Source: Aldrovandia affinis
Lineage: Eukaryota > Chordata > Actinopteri > Notacanthiformes > Halosauridae
Assembly: GCA_029706075.1 (NCBI GenBank)
Contig: JAINUG010000053.1
Span: 1 to 64,000 of the forward strand
DNA: 64,000 nucleotides
Direction of reading: 5' to 3'
Part shown: positions 12,801 through 27,800 of the stretch, piece after piece
Position numbering within the stretch: the first letter of the stretch is position 1
Layout: every line of letters begins with the position of its first letter
Made by a program: the position numbers and the translations under genes
The notes under the pieces: generated by a model
Databases searched by the model: none
The model's input: only the letters and a program-made list of their open reading frames with translations
What the model was told of the DNA's origin: nothing

Positions 12801-15800
12801 ACATGGGATTCCAACCCAAAAGAGCCTTAAGGTAGAAATAATAGTTTCTTATTGCTTTTTAAATCAATTTAAGGTCACATAGGACTGTTACATTTTATTT
12901 TGTTTTTGGTGTTCTTGGAATTACAGCAAGGGTTTGAAAAGATTACTAAAATTCCTAATGGATCCCACTACTGTTTGTTGCAATATTTTCAACAAAGAGT
13001 AGACATTCAAAAACAGTGCAGTTAGCAATCAGTCAACATAACCTATATAGGTAGTGTAAGCTCATGCTAGCCATCTCACAAAACACCTGCATTTTTACCT
13101 TCCTATTCTACCTTTCCCTTGTAAATTGGGCTTTACCACAGGAGAAAAGCTATCTGACCCATATAGTTATATTTTGAGAAAATAGGAGGGGAAGAATTAT
13201 GGTGTAACCAGTAGTATTGTATTGTATTGTTCCTTGCTGAATTTGATCCCAGCTGGTTGTCCCAGCCCTGTAGCATTTAGGAAGCTATATTATAGATTAG
13301 TGAGATAACAATATATTTAAGTTGCACTAGCCTTTGGGCAGCTAACAAACCTCATGCTCAGTGAGTGATTGATTGAGTCAGTCTTTTTACACACATTAAG
13401 GAGGTTTATCGGGCTTCTGACCAGTCCGCTCAGTTGATCCCATATAGCCACAAATCAGTGGGCTGAGTGGAAAAAGTTAAAATAGAAGTAAAAATCACTT
13501 AATACATTTCTTAATCTTGAACAAGATGCTCTAGTGTCTAAAAGTAGGCCTAATTGTTTGAATGTCCTTCCTCTACACAGTTGAATGGAAGGGTGTGTAA
13601 GTCTTTGAACTGGGCTATTTCAGGCCTGCGTGCCCCAAGATACTTTCCCCACTAATATGACCCACTTTGCTGATGAACATAAGAGGATATACCTTGCAAC
13701 TATGGTACTACGGCATGTATGGCCCTCACCGGTGCACTTGCACGCTCTTTTTCATGGGATCGGGACTTATGGTGACTTTGCAGGATATAGTCACACCACC
13801 TGATATCCTTCAGGTTCAGTCCTCTCTGGGGCGGGGCTGTGACGTGGGGTGACAAACCTGTGTCCATCACTGGAAGACTTTTTTTTCTTTACATTTTTTT
13901 AATTATCCCAATTTAGTAGCCAATTAGACCCAATATTTTTATGTCAATCTAGTAATGTAAGTTCGCTGCTGTAGTCCTGCGACCGGTAGTGACGAAGGCG
14001 AAGTAACGTCTCCTCCAAGAAGGTACTCACCAGGCCGTCGACCATAACCCGGTACTACAGGGCCACTCTTATGCGCAGCGAACGTCCTGTCGGCTTCCCT
14101 TCCCCATCCCTGGGGCGGACAGCCAATCGCCGCCCCCTGGTGGCACTCCTGGCCAGAGCCGACTCGAACCCTGGTCTCCGTGGCCAGTGTTGAATGTTGT
14201 AACCACGCGGGAGGCCCACTGGAAGACTTCTAATCTGATCACAGACATATTTCCTTGCAAGACTCCTTTTCCCCCTGGGAGTGCTCTCCACAGTCTCTCT
14301 GATCACTTTTACTGCAGTAGCATATAATCGCTCAGCTGTAGGGATATTGACACTGGTTAAAAGAAAAAGAAAACCTGCCACTTGCCAAAAAATCTTCTCT
14401 ATATTGATGTTAACCCTACCCCCCACCCTCTTTTCTGTGCAGTTTCCCCTAGGTCGGCGTGTGGCCTGTGATATATACTGGCATGGGGTGTCCTTCCATG
14501 ACAACGAGAACATCGTGTCAGGCCAGGTCAACAAGTTCCCAGGTACAGTCAGGTGTTTCGACAGTCCAGCATGGACAGCTGAACAGTAAATAATTTGGCC
14601 AAATATGGCAAAGTATTACATTTTCAATATGACTCAAATGCTTTCTTATTTTCCTTTCCATTAAAATATAATTAATGTTAGCAGCAAACGTTGATAACAT
14701 TTCAACTTTCACAAAGCAGAAAATATGAAAAGTAGATGTGTGGAAAAATAATTAATCATGTGGTCTTGCTGTAAATGCAATCACACAATGGAGCAGTGTG
14801 AACAAATCAATATTCTTAGATTGTTTTCCCTCGAAGTGCCAGGGACAGCTGTTTTGTTCAAAAGCATTCATGATGATGCATTTTGTGAGGATACACCCAC
14901 TCCTGTCACTTTCAAATATGTGGGATTTTAATTTATGATGGTATAATTTTCCCCCAACAAGCATTTTTCAAAATGGAAAGCAAGACAGTAATGTTATACA
15001 AAGTCATTTCTACAATTATTTTTCCGAATCTGCACAATTCTCAATAGCACTGTGAGAAAGCTACTGAAAAATTGAAGGTAAAACTGAAATTGAATACAAC
15101 ATTGCCATATTATCCTTTATAACTAATGATTTATATTCTTAGGGTACATTTATGATGACACTATTTTCTCTTAAATTGACAGCTACGCTAAGCTATGCAA
15201 TTTCTTCATTGTCTAATAATTGTTTGAAATCTAGTAATTTGAATCACACTCATTTGTGTCGCGTAGTTATAGATGAACAGTATCCACTGAAGATAATAAC
15301 CATAATCAACCTGTCCCCAGGGTTCAAATTATATCCAAATGTAGAATTATCTGTTGCCAGAATGTCCTCAAGGTCTCTGAGCTCGTACTACCAGGGGTGT
15401 TGGAAAAAGACCGTTCTGTATTAGCCTTATTGATGTTGTTCAGTTCTTGTACATATTAATTACATTTGAAGGCCAATTTATTACTACCGTTTTTCATCAT
15501 TGAATTTGGCTTTAGGCTCAAGAACATGCAGCACGTTTTGAGCAACACCACTGTTATGCTGCAACACTAACTGGGCTACAGTGTTCATTGACATTGATTT
15601 TTTATTTTTTTATTTGCTCTTTTTGACTGAAATGCCTTTAAACGTCTTAAATAAACCTACTAAATGTCTTGTTGGTTTTAGTCAACTAAATCGATCACTG
15701 TTTTTGTTACATTTTAGCCATGGAAATGAAACGCAGCCACATTTCCAAGCAATTAAAGGATATGTAGATATCTGTTCATACAAATTACACCTTCCTTTAA

Positions 15801-18800
15801 GAATTCCACATTAAATATTATGAGATCTCTGTAATTAAACATATGTAAATGTAAACACTACCGATAATCGTAATATAAATATGACATCCAAAGTCATTTT
15901 ACCATGCCATTCTCCATGTCATTAGCTAATGTTCCAAATATGTTTCCATTTGGTAACAACATAATGTTGCTGCATGAACATTCCCTAATACAATGTTTGG
16001 GATCAGTCTAACATACAAAAATGGGTAACTTTTCTACAAAGCTCCAGTTTACATTACCAGCAAATGTGTGTTTGTGATCTGGTATAATGTTTGATAAAAC
16101 AGGTTCATAAGACAGACATGGCTAGACTGTAAGAAGCTGGCTTGCTTTAACCTTTTGTATTACCAAGATGTGAATTTTCAACATAATTTTAGTTTCGTCA
16201 TCAACACATTACTTGAAGAAAAGAGTTATTGTCATCCTTCTGGTAAAGCATTCATGTTATCTTGCTCTTTGACTATGTTAAATACACCTTTGCTGAAGCA
16301 TGTTCTCCACTGGACACCATCTGTCGCTCAGTATTCAGAAACACACCTCAGTGACTTCAGTGTCTCAGCTTACCTTATATGGCCATTGGCATTCTTCCTA
16401 ACATACTGTATAATTAAGGCTACACACAGTCCTCACATTTTCAATTAATATCAGTTAAGACTTCTTAAGTCCACTAGGTCTATGATCGTTTTTTAATGCC
16501 TTTACAGGAGGTAATTGCAAAGCGATCACAAGAATGAAATCTTTGAAGAAGTAAATGACCTTGAAATTCTGGTAATGTCTGCATGCTCGTAATGCTGATG
16601 ATGCTGATGATGAACTGCAAACGGAAGAGATATGAGCTCTCTAGATGACCCCCCTCTTGAACTCCAGTTCTCCCTCCGCCCAGGGATGATCGAGATGCTG
16701 CGGAAAATCAACCTGAGCCGTGCCGTGCGAACCATGCAGGAGCTCTTCCCAGAAGAGTACAACTTCTACCCTCGCTCTTGGATCCTTCCGGAGGAGTTGC
16801 AGCTGTTCTCTGCACAGGTACACGGCGCAACTGAGACACGCCAGCTTCGACTCGGCAGATTGCTTATTGAGCAGGATGGGGTCGACGTTTTTAGGTAGCG
16901 TTGGTAGATTGAGAGCTCACGAAACCCTGAGATGTGTCGAGCATTCATGTTTGAACCTCTCAAAGCGTTTTGCTATCGTGGCCAATTTTTGGGGGATTGG
17001 TTGGTATATACCATTTATTTGTAGTAGCTCCAGCCATTATAGGTTCTAACTACACACTCCCATTGATGGTCACAGGTACCCATTTGTGCATGTGTGTGTG
17101 TATATAGATATGCATATGTGCTTTGTAATTGCTTGTTTTGCATATTGAGATGTGACAGAATGCCTTTTGTTGTGTAATCAGTTTTCTTCCCTTTAGGCCC
17201 AGCTTGGTGGATTTGGCTTCCTGTTGGTACATACAAATGCATGCTTTCTCAGCAACGATGAGTTCCAGAGTAATCATTTACAGTAATTACTGCTTCTTCC
17301 ATACATATGGGTGCTTAGTACGTAAGAGAACACACTTGCAAAAATCATACTCTTACTGTTAATATGCTTCATTAGATGATATCATCATTTAATTTCCATT
17401 TTAAGATATTCTCTATTTTATTGACATAAATGACCGATGTACAAGAAGCACAGCAAATGAGACTTGATACAAATTTACAAGGATTCTGAACAGATAGAGA
17501 AACAAAAACCAGCCACTATGTACAGTATTCAGTTTCTGTTGCTATGGAAAATTCATGGAAGTAACTAAAATAAGAATAAAGACAAATTCAAGATTATATA
17601 ACAATATGTGATTTGCTGTTCAGGTGCCACCTTTAATACCTGTATTTGCCTGATTTGAGGGCTTATGCATCACGTTTACCGATTGTTTGAAGGCTGAAAA
17701 GGCTACACTGATCTATATTTGGCATTTCAGCCAAGTGTATTGCATCACACATTTCAGACCAAATTAAAATGGTGACAGCTGATGACTTTAAAGAAGTATT
17801 TTTTAAAGATCCTGTTCATTTTCTTTGGTAATTTAAGGGGCACAAGCCCATTTGTGAGTTTTAATTCTCACATGCGTGGATAAATACAAAACAAATCAGT
17901 ATTGTAATATACAAAATATACTTGAAACATTCCCAGCATCCTCATGAGTAATGTTTGGTTCAGGGAAAGTTCACTGCTCTGTGAGCAGCAGTCAAGGCAG
18001 CAGTCAAGCCGTTGAAATCATGTATGAGACTAATGAACATGTCCTTTTGACACCAGGCTAATCAGTTCTTGGGTCGTGACCCCTTAATTGCAAATGACAT
18101 ACCCAATTACATGCTGATGTAGACCGTATGAGCTGCAAATCCCTGCTACCTTTCACTTATTCTGGAGTGACGCAAGGGTCAAAGTATAATCTGCACTCTG
18201 GGCAGTTTTGAGCCCAGTGCAGTGTGATCTTTCAACCGGCAATTACGAGAACGGCACCTGAGGTTCCTACCAACGTTTTCCTTGTTTTGAGATGCTCAAT
18301 ACCAACTCAATGAAAGCTCACCTGGAAAAAACGTGACCACTGATATTCCCCTAACATTCGCAATGTTAACCAGACGAAGCTCAAGCCGAATAAATAAAAT
18401 ACAAAACAGACCAATTACCAACAGACTAATTCTATATGTATAATACGTTTAATTCATATGTATCACATCAGAATTGTCAAGAATAGCACTTTAAAAAAAT
18501 CACAATAGCTTACTTTTTTTATATATATATATATATGTATATATATGCTGAATATGAGAACAATAATAATATTTCAAAAGTGAATAAATTAAGTTGGTTG
18601 CTGCACCTGAAGTCTATTTATTTCACCTCATCACACTTTCTGTTCTCTGGAAATGCACCATTTAGCAAATCTATGTTAGAAAAATAACCTATAATTGTAT
18701 AATTACTACTAAATACAAGCAACAATTACTGAGACTCATTGATATGAACATTAATGTAAGACTTTGTTTTCAAATGTAAATGTGCATACAAAACAGGGGA

Positions 18801-21800
18801 ATTTTACACAATTTGTTTGGCTATTAAAGCTGATAATGTTCAGGGGGGAGTAGAAGGGCATGAAAGCAATCTAAAAGACTGTGTGCAGTCTCAGAGGAAG
18901 TTGAGGTTTGTAGACAGGAGGTGGCACTAGATCTCTAGGAAACTGGTTCGAAACCACATGAAACAATGAGTCAGAGAGAAGAGAATGGTGGGTTTTATGT
19001 ATTGTGCAATATATGGGAAGGAATAATAAATGTCAAGCGAGGAGGAAAACAGTCTCACATAGCTATTCACAAATGCCTTAGGTGTGTGCTTCCAATGATA
19101 AATCGCTAAGCAAATTGTGGCAATGTGTTAAAGGCTGCGTGCAGTAATAGTATTGTTGGTTTAAAATCCTGCAGAGGGCAGTAAAGTGTCGCTTTTGTGT
19201 ACCACGGAATGAAATTTCATCCTAACTAATGAAGAGTTTCTGAGCAAATAAAGATGATTTTCAAAGCCAAAAAATCCATTAATTATATTGATATTATTGC
19301 ACCATGTCAAACCATATTAAATTGAAGCCATGTATCCTATTAAATTGTTCACCGTGCTCTTGGACGGCCGATGCATATAAAATGGTGTCATGATAATTGA
19401 GCTGTAGGATATGCACTGCTCATAAAAAATGCATGCGTAATGCAAAATCAAATCGCCAATGTGTGCCTCTTTGGTCCTTTCTACAAAGGAAGGGTTGTTT
19501 TCTTATCAAGAGTGTTGAGTTGCATTTGTTGAACGGTAGGAAACAAATCCTTTCACATTGTGATATTACAAGAGAATGAAAAGAGTACAGTACAGTGCAG
19601 TACATTTCCATGACTGACGATGTCACATTCTTACCATACACAATTATATATTCGTTTAGTTGTTCCCTTATTTAGGGAATGTCATATTACAGGGTACTAA
19701 TTCTACTGGGGCAATGCTGTTTAACTTCTTTGACCAAGGGTACAACGACCTTTCCCACACATAGGATTTAAATCTACATCCTACTTTAAGAATAATAATA
19801 CAATTTAATTTAAAGCGCCTTTCAAGGAACCCAAGGACACTGTACAGTATAAAAAGAGCAAAACATAAAAAGCATTTGACACCATTAAAAACCAGCACAA
19901 AGTCCAAAGTCTGCAGGTTCAGCTCTCTACCCACTTTCCCATGCAGCTATATGAAGATATGAAAGATGGTCTTTTCAATAAACTTTCCAGAGGAACCCTT
20001 CCACATAGTGTACCTAATGATGCGTTGATTCTCGGAGATCAGACTTCAGAGACTGAAGCAGCTGAAGATGGACTGGTGAGGGGAGTTTTATCAGGAATTA
20101 TACAGCAGCCTCAAACAAGTATCCTGCGATTGCACAGTTCGACTCTCCTGTATCTCAATCAGCTCCAATCAGCCGGTCGTTGTCTGAATGCACAGATTAT
20201 GTAGACTTGCGTCCTGTGCTATATCGCAGTACAGAACGTCCATTGCCACAGTATTTTCCTTGGTCAGGCCTATTTATAAATTTTCAGAATGTGCGTCAAA
20301 TTGCTATGCTTGGGCTTCAGCGGTAGAGAGACTAAATGTTTAACGTCAAGCGTACAGAGCAGAGTACAGGCACTCCTCACTTAACGACTGAGTTCCGTTC
20401 CTACGACCAGGTCGTTAAGCGAATTGGTCGATAAGCGAGGAGCCTCCCCTTACCGATATTTGTAGTCTTGGAGATTGTGAACTCTAGTGTATTGAATACT
20501 GACCGACTGCGGGAATGAGACTGAGACTGAGAAAGGGTGATGCGAGATGAGATGCTTGACGCTGAGACGCCGCGCTGCCGTTTCCACGACCAAAGTTCTC
20601 GTACAGCGTACAGTACCGACTGGTCTGAGAGCTGGTCTTAAGTCCGCGTGGTTGTTAAACAGGTAGGTCATTAAGTGCCTGTATCTGTAAACAATCAAGT
20701 CTGAATTTTTTTAATTTATTTTTTTTAAAATTTATTTTGACCCGTTTTTCTCCCGTAGCCAATTATACCCTCATTTTATTGTCCCCATGCACCATCTGTC
20801 CTCCGGGAACGAGCGTATTCCCCCAGTCTTTGTGACGGAGGGCCATTAATCTTCTCCCGGCGGACTCGTGGCTCCACTCCCCACTGCGCCAAATGCCGCC
20901 GAAACAAACTCCAGCCCGCAGTAATGAACACTCTGTGAGGGGAGAGCCAGGAGGCACGCGTCCCACACCAGGTATGGTGGCAGAGTCCCCATGCACCGTC
21001 TGCCGCGGGACACGTTGTGTGGGGGCTCCCGGGGCTCCACTCCACTGAAACAACCTCAGCCCCCACTGTGAGGGGAGAGCCAGGAGGCTTGTCATTGGCA
21101 GAGCGGAAGGGCATTTCCCCCTGTCCCGGCTTGTCATTGGAGAGGGCATTTCCGCTTGGGTCCCGCCGCCACCCGCGCGCTCCTTGACCGGACAGAGCCC
21201 GCCGCGCCTGAGCCTGAGCCACTGCCTCTGGGCCAGCTCACCGCAGTTCCTGTTTATTATCAGCCTAATTTATCAGCCATGCGGCTCTCGTTTTTGAAGG
21301 TAGTTAGCAGGGTGGCGGTCTATTCAGTAACCTACTGGCTCGATGATTGGTGGGCTTTGTCCCCCATTGATATTCATACGGTGACTGCAGGAGGTAAATG
21401 ATAAATTCCTCAGCTGGGGACTGAGTTCAGTGCATTCTGGGTCAATCCTCACATTTATCCACATTCGCTTTTAAGGCGTAGGATTGACAATGACGAGCAA
21501 ATGAATTTTTTAAAGCTTTATTCCTTTTTCTTCTTTTTTCTTTCCAAGTTTGTAATAATGTTTAATGTTACAGTGGATTTGTGTCAAAGCTTTTCCTAAA
21601 AGGAGGGTTTATGTGCTTTTCATTGTTCTTAGTCTGGTGAGCAATGAGACCTACAGCTAATTCGTCTTGTAATGCCTTAAAAGGTTGCCATTCTCGCAGT
21701 GATTAATAAGAGGTACATTAAGTAAGAATGAAACAATGTGCCAAATCAGCTTGATTGTTCAGGAATCCTCTTGTCGGTTTTGTGAAGCAATTAAGTCACA

Positions 21801-24800
21801 TTTTAAGAACTGAGACCCGATTCCATAGCTTTTTAATGAAACGCTCACAGTCTTGGGAATGTTATGGAGTGTTTTTGTGGGGGGTGGTTTAAACTCCTGC
21901 CGCCATCCTGCCACAGATCCGCATGGTGAAGGACAGCGACTCCTCCCTGAAGCCCACCTTCATCGTGAAGCCGGACGGTGGGTCCCAGGGGGACGGTATC
22001 TACCTCATCCGTGACCCCTCTGACCTGCGGATGATCTCGGGCGCCCACAGCAAGCAGGCCGTCGTCCAGGAGTACATCCAGAAGCCCCTGCTGATAGACA
22101 AGCTGAAGTTCGACATCCGGCTCTACGTGCTGGTCAAGTCCCTTGACCCGCTGGAGATCTACATCGCCAAGGAGGGCCTGTCGCGCTTCTGCACCGAGCC
22201 GTACCAGGAGCCCAGCCAGAAGAACCTCAATCAGGTCTACATGCACCTCACCAACTACTCGCTCAACGTGCAGAGCAGCAACTTTGTCCACTCGGACAGC
22301 ACCAACACTGGCAGCAAGCGGACCTTCTCCAGCATACTGTACCGCCTGGCATCGAAGGGCGTTGACATCAAGAAAGTGTGGTCTGACATCATCTCCCTAG
22401 TCATCAAGACCGTCATTGCCCTGGTACCTGAGCTAAAGGTGTACTACCAGGCCGGCATCCCACCAGGCAAGCCAGGCCCCACCTGCTTTCAGGTGAGCGA
22501 GAGCAACCCAGCTCAATTTCAATCTATTGACATGCTGTTTAGCGCATTGACAATAGGATCATTAAACGACTTTCACTGTGCACAGATAATGCTCAATTAT
22601 ATCAACACGTAGACCTGGATAAGAAGTATCTGTTTTGCACATTAATAAAAGTAGAAATTTCTTGAAGATCAATGCCAGCTTGTTGATCAAGGGGTTTGGA
22701 GGAGACCTGGCCTTTCATGAATGGAGAGCCTTTTACATGCATTGTACCGTTCACATATGACCCGAAATAGACATAGTGTCAGAAAAACACTATGGCACAC
22801 CCCAACATCCTCCAAATTACCCACAAATTGGCTCTCTGCGCAGCTGAGGAATAAAAGCACTTTGCCGTCAGAAAAGCCATGCAGAACACTATAAGCAGAA
22901 ACGTTCTGACTGTGCATCAGATCCTTAGAAATTCTGGCAAGTGTTTAATTGCATGGAGAATAAAGTCACTCACCTTAGCGACCCATCTCTATTAAACTTG
23001 ATTATGTTGTTGTCACTGGGTTCCCCTACCATCAAATTAAGCGGGGTGCAATGCTTCAGTCTCTGAAGCTGAAACACTAGATGAACTTCTCAACCTGCAC
23101 CCCAGTAAACCCAGGACCTCTTTTTTTTTTAAACAGCTTAGCCAAAGCATTTTGATTCTGTTGACCATTCTATTTTAACGCACAGACTCAACAACATCGG
23201 TCTTACAGATAAGAGCATTGCCTGCTTTGTAGAGTCATTTTCCTCTAGTGGTCAAAGCGTTAAAGCTGAAAAAGTTCCTAAACCTTCAAATATCACTAAG
23301 GGATTCCCTCAAAGCTCCAGTCAAGCCCCAGTTTATTTTTAATGTGCATTACATATGTTGCACACGCAGTTGGTAACTCAAAGATTCACCTGTATGCTGA
23401 TGACAAAATTCTATATTCAGCCATTTTACAAATGTTCAGCAGGCCATTTCTCAGCGGCACCTAGCTCTTAACCCCAAGAAAACAAAATTCATGCTCTTTT
23501 ACAGAAAAAAACCCTCAGAATTTCATCACATCACACAAACATCTTGGATTTTGGTTAGATTGTTCCCTGTTCCTGTTCCATGACTCATCAACAACTTACA
23601 AACTAAGGTCAGACTTAGCCTTGGCTTTCTGTACTGCAACGAGGCTTCCTTTACACACTCATTTTTAATTATGGTGATGTGATATATGAATCAGCATCCA
23701 AGGGCACACTAAGAAAGGTTGATGTCCTAATGACCATTCCGCCATCCATTTTTGTACTGGAGCCCCTTTCACAAGCCACTGTTGTTCCCTGTCTTCACTA
23801 ATTAACCAGCCCTCTTTCCACACTCGGAAGACAAACACACTGGCTCCTACTCATCTACAAAGCTCTTCTTAGCAAAGCACCCCCTTACCCATCTAATCTG
23901 TTGCACACATTCTCCAGTAACTACAGCCAAAGATCTTCTGGGCATTTAATCCTGGTCATTCTCAACTCCTTTCAGTTTTCTGCGGCACGCAACTGGACTT
24001 TTGCAGGCGGCCCACTGCTTGGGCCAGGGAGTCCTGCTTGGGGGCAGCGATTGGCTGTCTGCCCCCAAGGTGGGGGTGGAGCCCACCGTGCGCAGAAGTG
24101 ACTCTGTGCATGTCAGAGTTACAGTCAACAGCTTGCCGAATTCCGTCTCGGAGGAGGCGGTTCAGTGTCTTGGTCATTGTTGGTCCCAGAGTTGTGGCAG
24201 CGAGCTCATAGCACGAGGGGGATAGTTTAATCGGAAGAGGGTACAATTGGCTACCAAATTGTGAGAAAAATGGGGGATGTAAATAAATGATTTAAATAAA
24301 TAAATGAAGGTTACATAAATTCAATACATAAATGAAGTGAGGTGCATGGTCATTAATCATTTAACGCATGGGGCTCTAGTTTGGTGAGGACAGTAGTGAA
24401 AATGCACCTGGATGGTAGTCTGTCACAAACAGAATATTTCACCGCCCAGTTTGGTAGTTTTATGGTCTGCATTAAACATGTTTGCATCAACATTGGTTGG
24501 GTGGTGCAATGGGGGGATGTGTCAATAAAAACATTCGGTGCTGTGCAAGTTTTGTGTCCAATAGTTTGTTTGCCACCCACCCAAACCACCTCTTAACTGA
24601 AATGCAGGAATTATGTGCTAGTGTTGTTACGTTATTAATGCGCACATACAAAGAGATAGGGCAGATAGGTGATAAATCCCCATCACACAAGACTGTTTTG
24701 TGGATGTTCTGTATTTCACCTCACTCTGGGGAAAATTGTTCAATAAATTACTATTTTGAATGCAATCTGTATTCAACTAAGCAGTTCAAAGTATTTGAGC

Positions 24801-27800
24801 TTTGCACTTGTAAGGAGTGGTTCAATGCACTTAAATGAGAGAGAGAGACCCGTTGAGTTGTGTTTTTGTGTTTGCGTTTTTTCAAATAAATCAGTATGCA
24901 TGCGCACTGTTTAAAAAAAAAGATAAATATTAAGCATTTCTACCATAAAATGAAGTTCATAATTGGACAGTATCATGCGGCAATGCCCTGAGTGATTGCA
25001 AAGTTTGGATATGGGCACACAGGAGAGGAGGGACCTTTTGGCTGTGGAGCTAGGGTGACCAGATTCAAACAGTCCATATGCAGGACAAGCAGGGTGAATT
25101 TGTAGGACATAGTAGGATTTGGAAAGGAGGAATAATAACCGATGAAAAATATGATATTGTTGATCATATCCGTATTTTATATCAGCAAAGGTTATAATAA
25201 TCAAAATAAAGAAGCGAGAAAAGTCTGAAACAAAGTTTATTTATTTATTTAGGGAACGTGTGTTAGTTTAGTTTAGCATTATCGCATGATATGCTGTCCA
25301 ATTGCACTACTACATTGTATTGTAGTTGCTCTTCGCAAGCCATGGTGCTCGCTATTGAACAGACATGATCAAATTGGCAGTTCACAGTTGGCAAAGATAT
25401 TAAAGGGAAAAAAAGCTGCTGATCTTATTGGCTACAATTAACCACACCCACGGGTAATTTATCCTAATTAAACCAACCTCCTTTACAACTGCGCTGCAGG
25501 TGCAGTTTCTTGTCACAAAATTACCGGAGTGGAGTTTGATATGCCTTAATGTGCCACAGTCGTGCATTAACGCTAGAATCTGCGCATTACACTTTGACAA
25601 CGACACTACAGTGTACGTGTCAATGGTTCAGTGCCACATCGTTATTATTTGCCAAAAACTGTGACATATTATAACAGTGGCAATTATAGCTAAGCACCTT
25701 TACTCTCAAATGCTACACAGTGTGTTGGCTACTTACAAGCTGAGCAGTGCATGTTGAGCAAGGGCACCATTTCGTGTGTCAGAGGACATTTTACTAATGG
25801 CTTCTTCATGTTTGAATAACTTTTTTATGATTTTGAAGTCGGGCCCTGAATAAATTGTACTGTCAGGAGGAGAAGATTCTGAGCTTTATTCTAATTCCCA
25901 TTTTATCCAGCTGACTTTAAAATGGATAAGTCAGAGAAGTCTGTGGGAGCCGAGATGATGCAATATATATTATCACACCCCTGCTACTTTGTCCTTTTAT
26001 CACTTTAATAGTTTAATAGAACACCATTCTCTTCCCCTGAGCCAGGCAATATAAAATCCAAACTGTCTGCACTGGGGAAGGGGGGAGACTGTGATCGTTT
26101 TATCATTCTTTCATATTTATCAGCGTATTCGTTCATGCGCTCTCTGAACACCTTCTCAGTCTAGACTTAATGTCTGATGCACTTGAAACAATGTTAAATT
26201 ATAGATTTTCATTGGAGCTTTGTAAATGTTCACATGATTTTTCTGTCTTAAAGATTTTGGGGTTTGACATCTTACTGATGAAGAATCTGAAACCCATCCT
26301 GCTGGAGGTGAACTCCAACCCAAGTATGAGAATCGAGCATGAGCAAGAGGTGAGCGTGCCGTCTTCGCTGACCTGCCAGACTGTCACTGTTATCCCTACC
26401 CGTTGATTATCGAACTGTCTTCAGACAGTCTGTCTGGAAGGTTGATTGGTGTTCACAATTTTAGCTCTCGTAACTGCTTGGCAGAAGTGTCATCCAATCG
26501 GAGGTGCTGATAGGTGAGGGGATGGGCTGTGGCTGTTTGCGTCGCAGGTTTCTCCAGGGGTGTTTGAGTACATCCCCAGTCCTGTGGACGAGGAGGTGAA
26601 GGTGGGAGTCATCCGGGACACACTGCGACTGGTGGACCCTGCACAGAGAAAGTCCCCTCATGTCACGTGAGTCTGCTGCGCACGCACACAGAGCCCACAG
26701 GCTCCACAGACTCCATCAGGGACAATGAGTACTGATGTGAGTCATCAACACAACCACAGTGTACTCCTACTCCTGATATCTACTCCATTACAGAGAATGA
26801 CTGTAAGATGTATTGGGGTATATATGCAGGCCAAAGGAACATTGATATAAAAGGGATGGCGTGTGATTTAAAGCTATACTGCTAGATTTGACCATTGGAA
26901 GGTATGCTTTACAGGCCAGTTTTTCTAACAGGGATGGTCCAAAAATGTCTAATCTGGGTCTCTGCTCCTAGTTGGTAGCCCTCTTGAATACAACACTCAA
27001 AGCTTAAGCGGCACTAGCTCCACTGGTGGCATCACCGGTAACAGTGTGTTTTACTTGAGTCTTGGGAGCAGGAGAGTCACTGTGGGATGTCTGTCCCCCA
27101 GCGTGTGTGGGAATCTTACAGCCACAGCGGATGGTTTAATGCCAGCCCTGCCCGCTCCACTGAGCCCGGTAATGATGCCCAGGCCCGAGGACAGAGCTCT
27201 CCCATGCGCGATACGGCAGCCCGGCTCCCGCCGTCGCCCCGGTCACCTGGCCCAGATGGCGAGAGGCCCCTCCGTCATCCGGCCCACCACGATCAAACAA
27301 TCAGACGTCCAGGGATGGTTCGCTTCAGCCCCACTGGGTTTAATGACGCAGTGCTGAACCGGTCCTCACAAGCCTGTTAAACGGAAAATTAAATTCCTGA
27401 AATACTGTGATAGGATTTCGCGGGCCACGAAAGGCCCCCGTGCCCCCGTGCGGAGATGTTTCGAGCAGCGTCTCCTTATAAGGGGGGGGGGGGACAGGGC
27501 AGATGTCACGGAGGCCTCGTGAATCACCCCCTCCCTCGCACCCCACCTTTGGCTCATATTCAATATCACCGCAGCCTGCTCTGGCGCTGGCGCAAATTAC
27601 TATTTTAAAATAAAGCTGCCTTCAGAATTATCATATTTATAACCTGGACCCTATTTATATAACCCCATATTATCCCCATTGATTTCATTTTCCCCTGTCA
27701 TATTACATATTTTCTGAACCCAAATCCAAACACTCATGTTTTCACTTCCATTGGCATAAATGAGTCATGTTTTTCTCCCGACCATATGATGGTTAATATA

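Larger units (their letters stand above)
6889..14442 (+). other. ttll11: TTLL11 intron 1 (7.6 kb)
   Basis: It starts gtaggc and ends ctgtgcag. It contains a hAT MITE (7678), an AT microsatellite (about 10155), a SINE (11424), a 20-A run (12684) and a minus-strand SINE (13880). I recognise nothing in 7844-10150 or 12705-13870. Confidence 0.85.
16818..21916 (+). other. ttll11: TTLL11 intron 3 (5.1 kb)
   Basis: It holds a TA microsatellite (18515), a LINE-tail-like piece near 19790, a pogo/Tigger-like MITE (20367) and a GC-rich SINE-like block with internal duplications (20715-21160). I recognise nothing in 16818-18500. Confidence 0.85.
22493..26253 (+). other. ttll11: TTLL11 intron 4 (3.8 kb)
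   Basis: It contains a LINE reverse-transcriptase relic (23295-23960) and a SINE (about 23990-24290). The rest, including 24300-26250, is AT-rich with nothing I recognise. Confidence 0.85.

Noticed and set aside
14055..14534. 159-codon minus-strand frame
   Set aside because: It crosses a SINE and the antisense of exon 2.
20763..21222. Minus-strand frames of 128 and 148 codons
   Set aside because: They lie in the GC-rich, internally duplicated SINE-like block and overlap in several frames.
21845..22291. 148-codon minus-strand frame
   Set aside because: Shadow of TTLL11 exon 4, which has strong family conservation on the + strand.
27046..27569. GC-rich open frames on both strands in intron 6
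   Set aside because: No domain and no acceptor/donor pair fitting the TTLL11 phase. Probably composition only.
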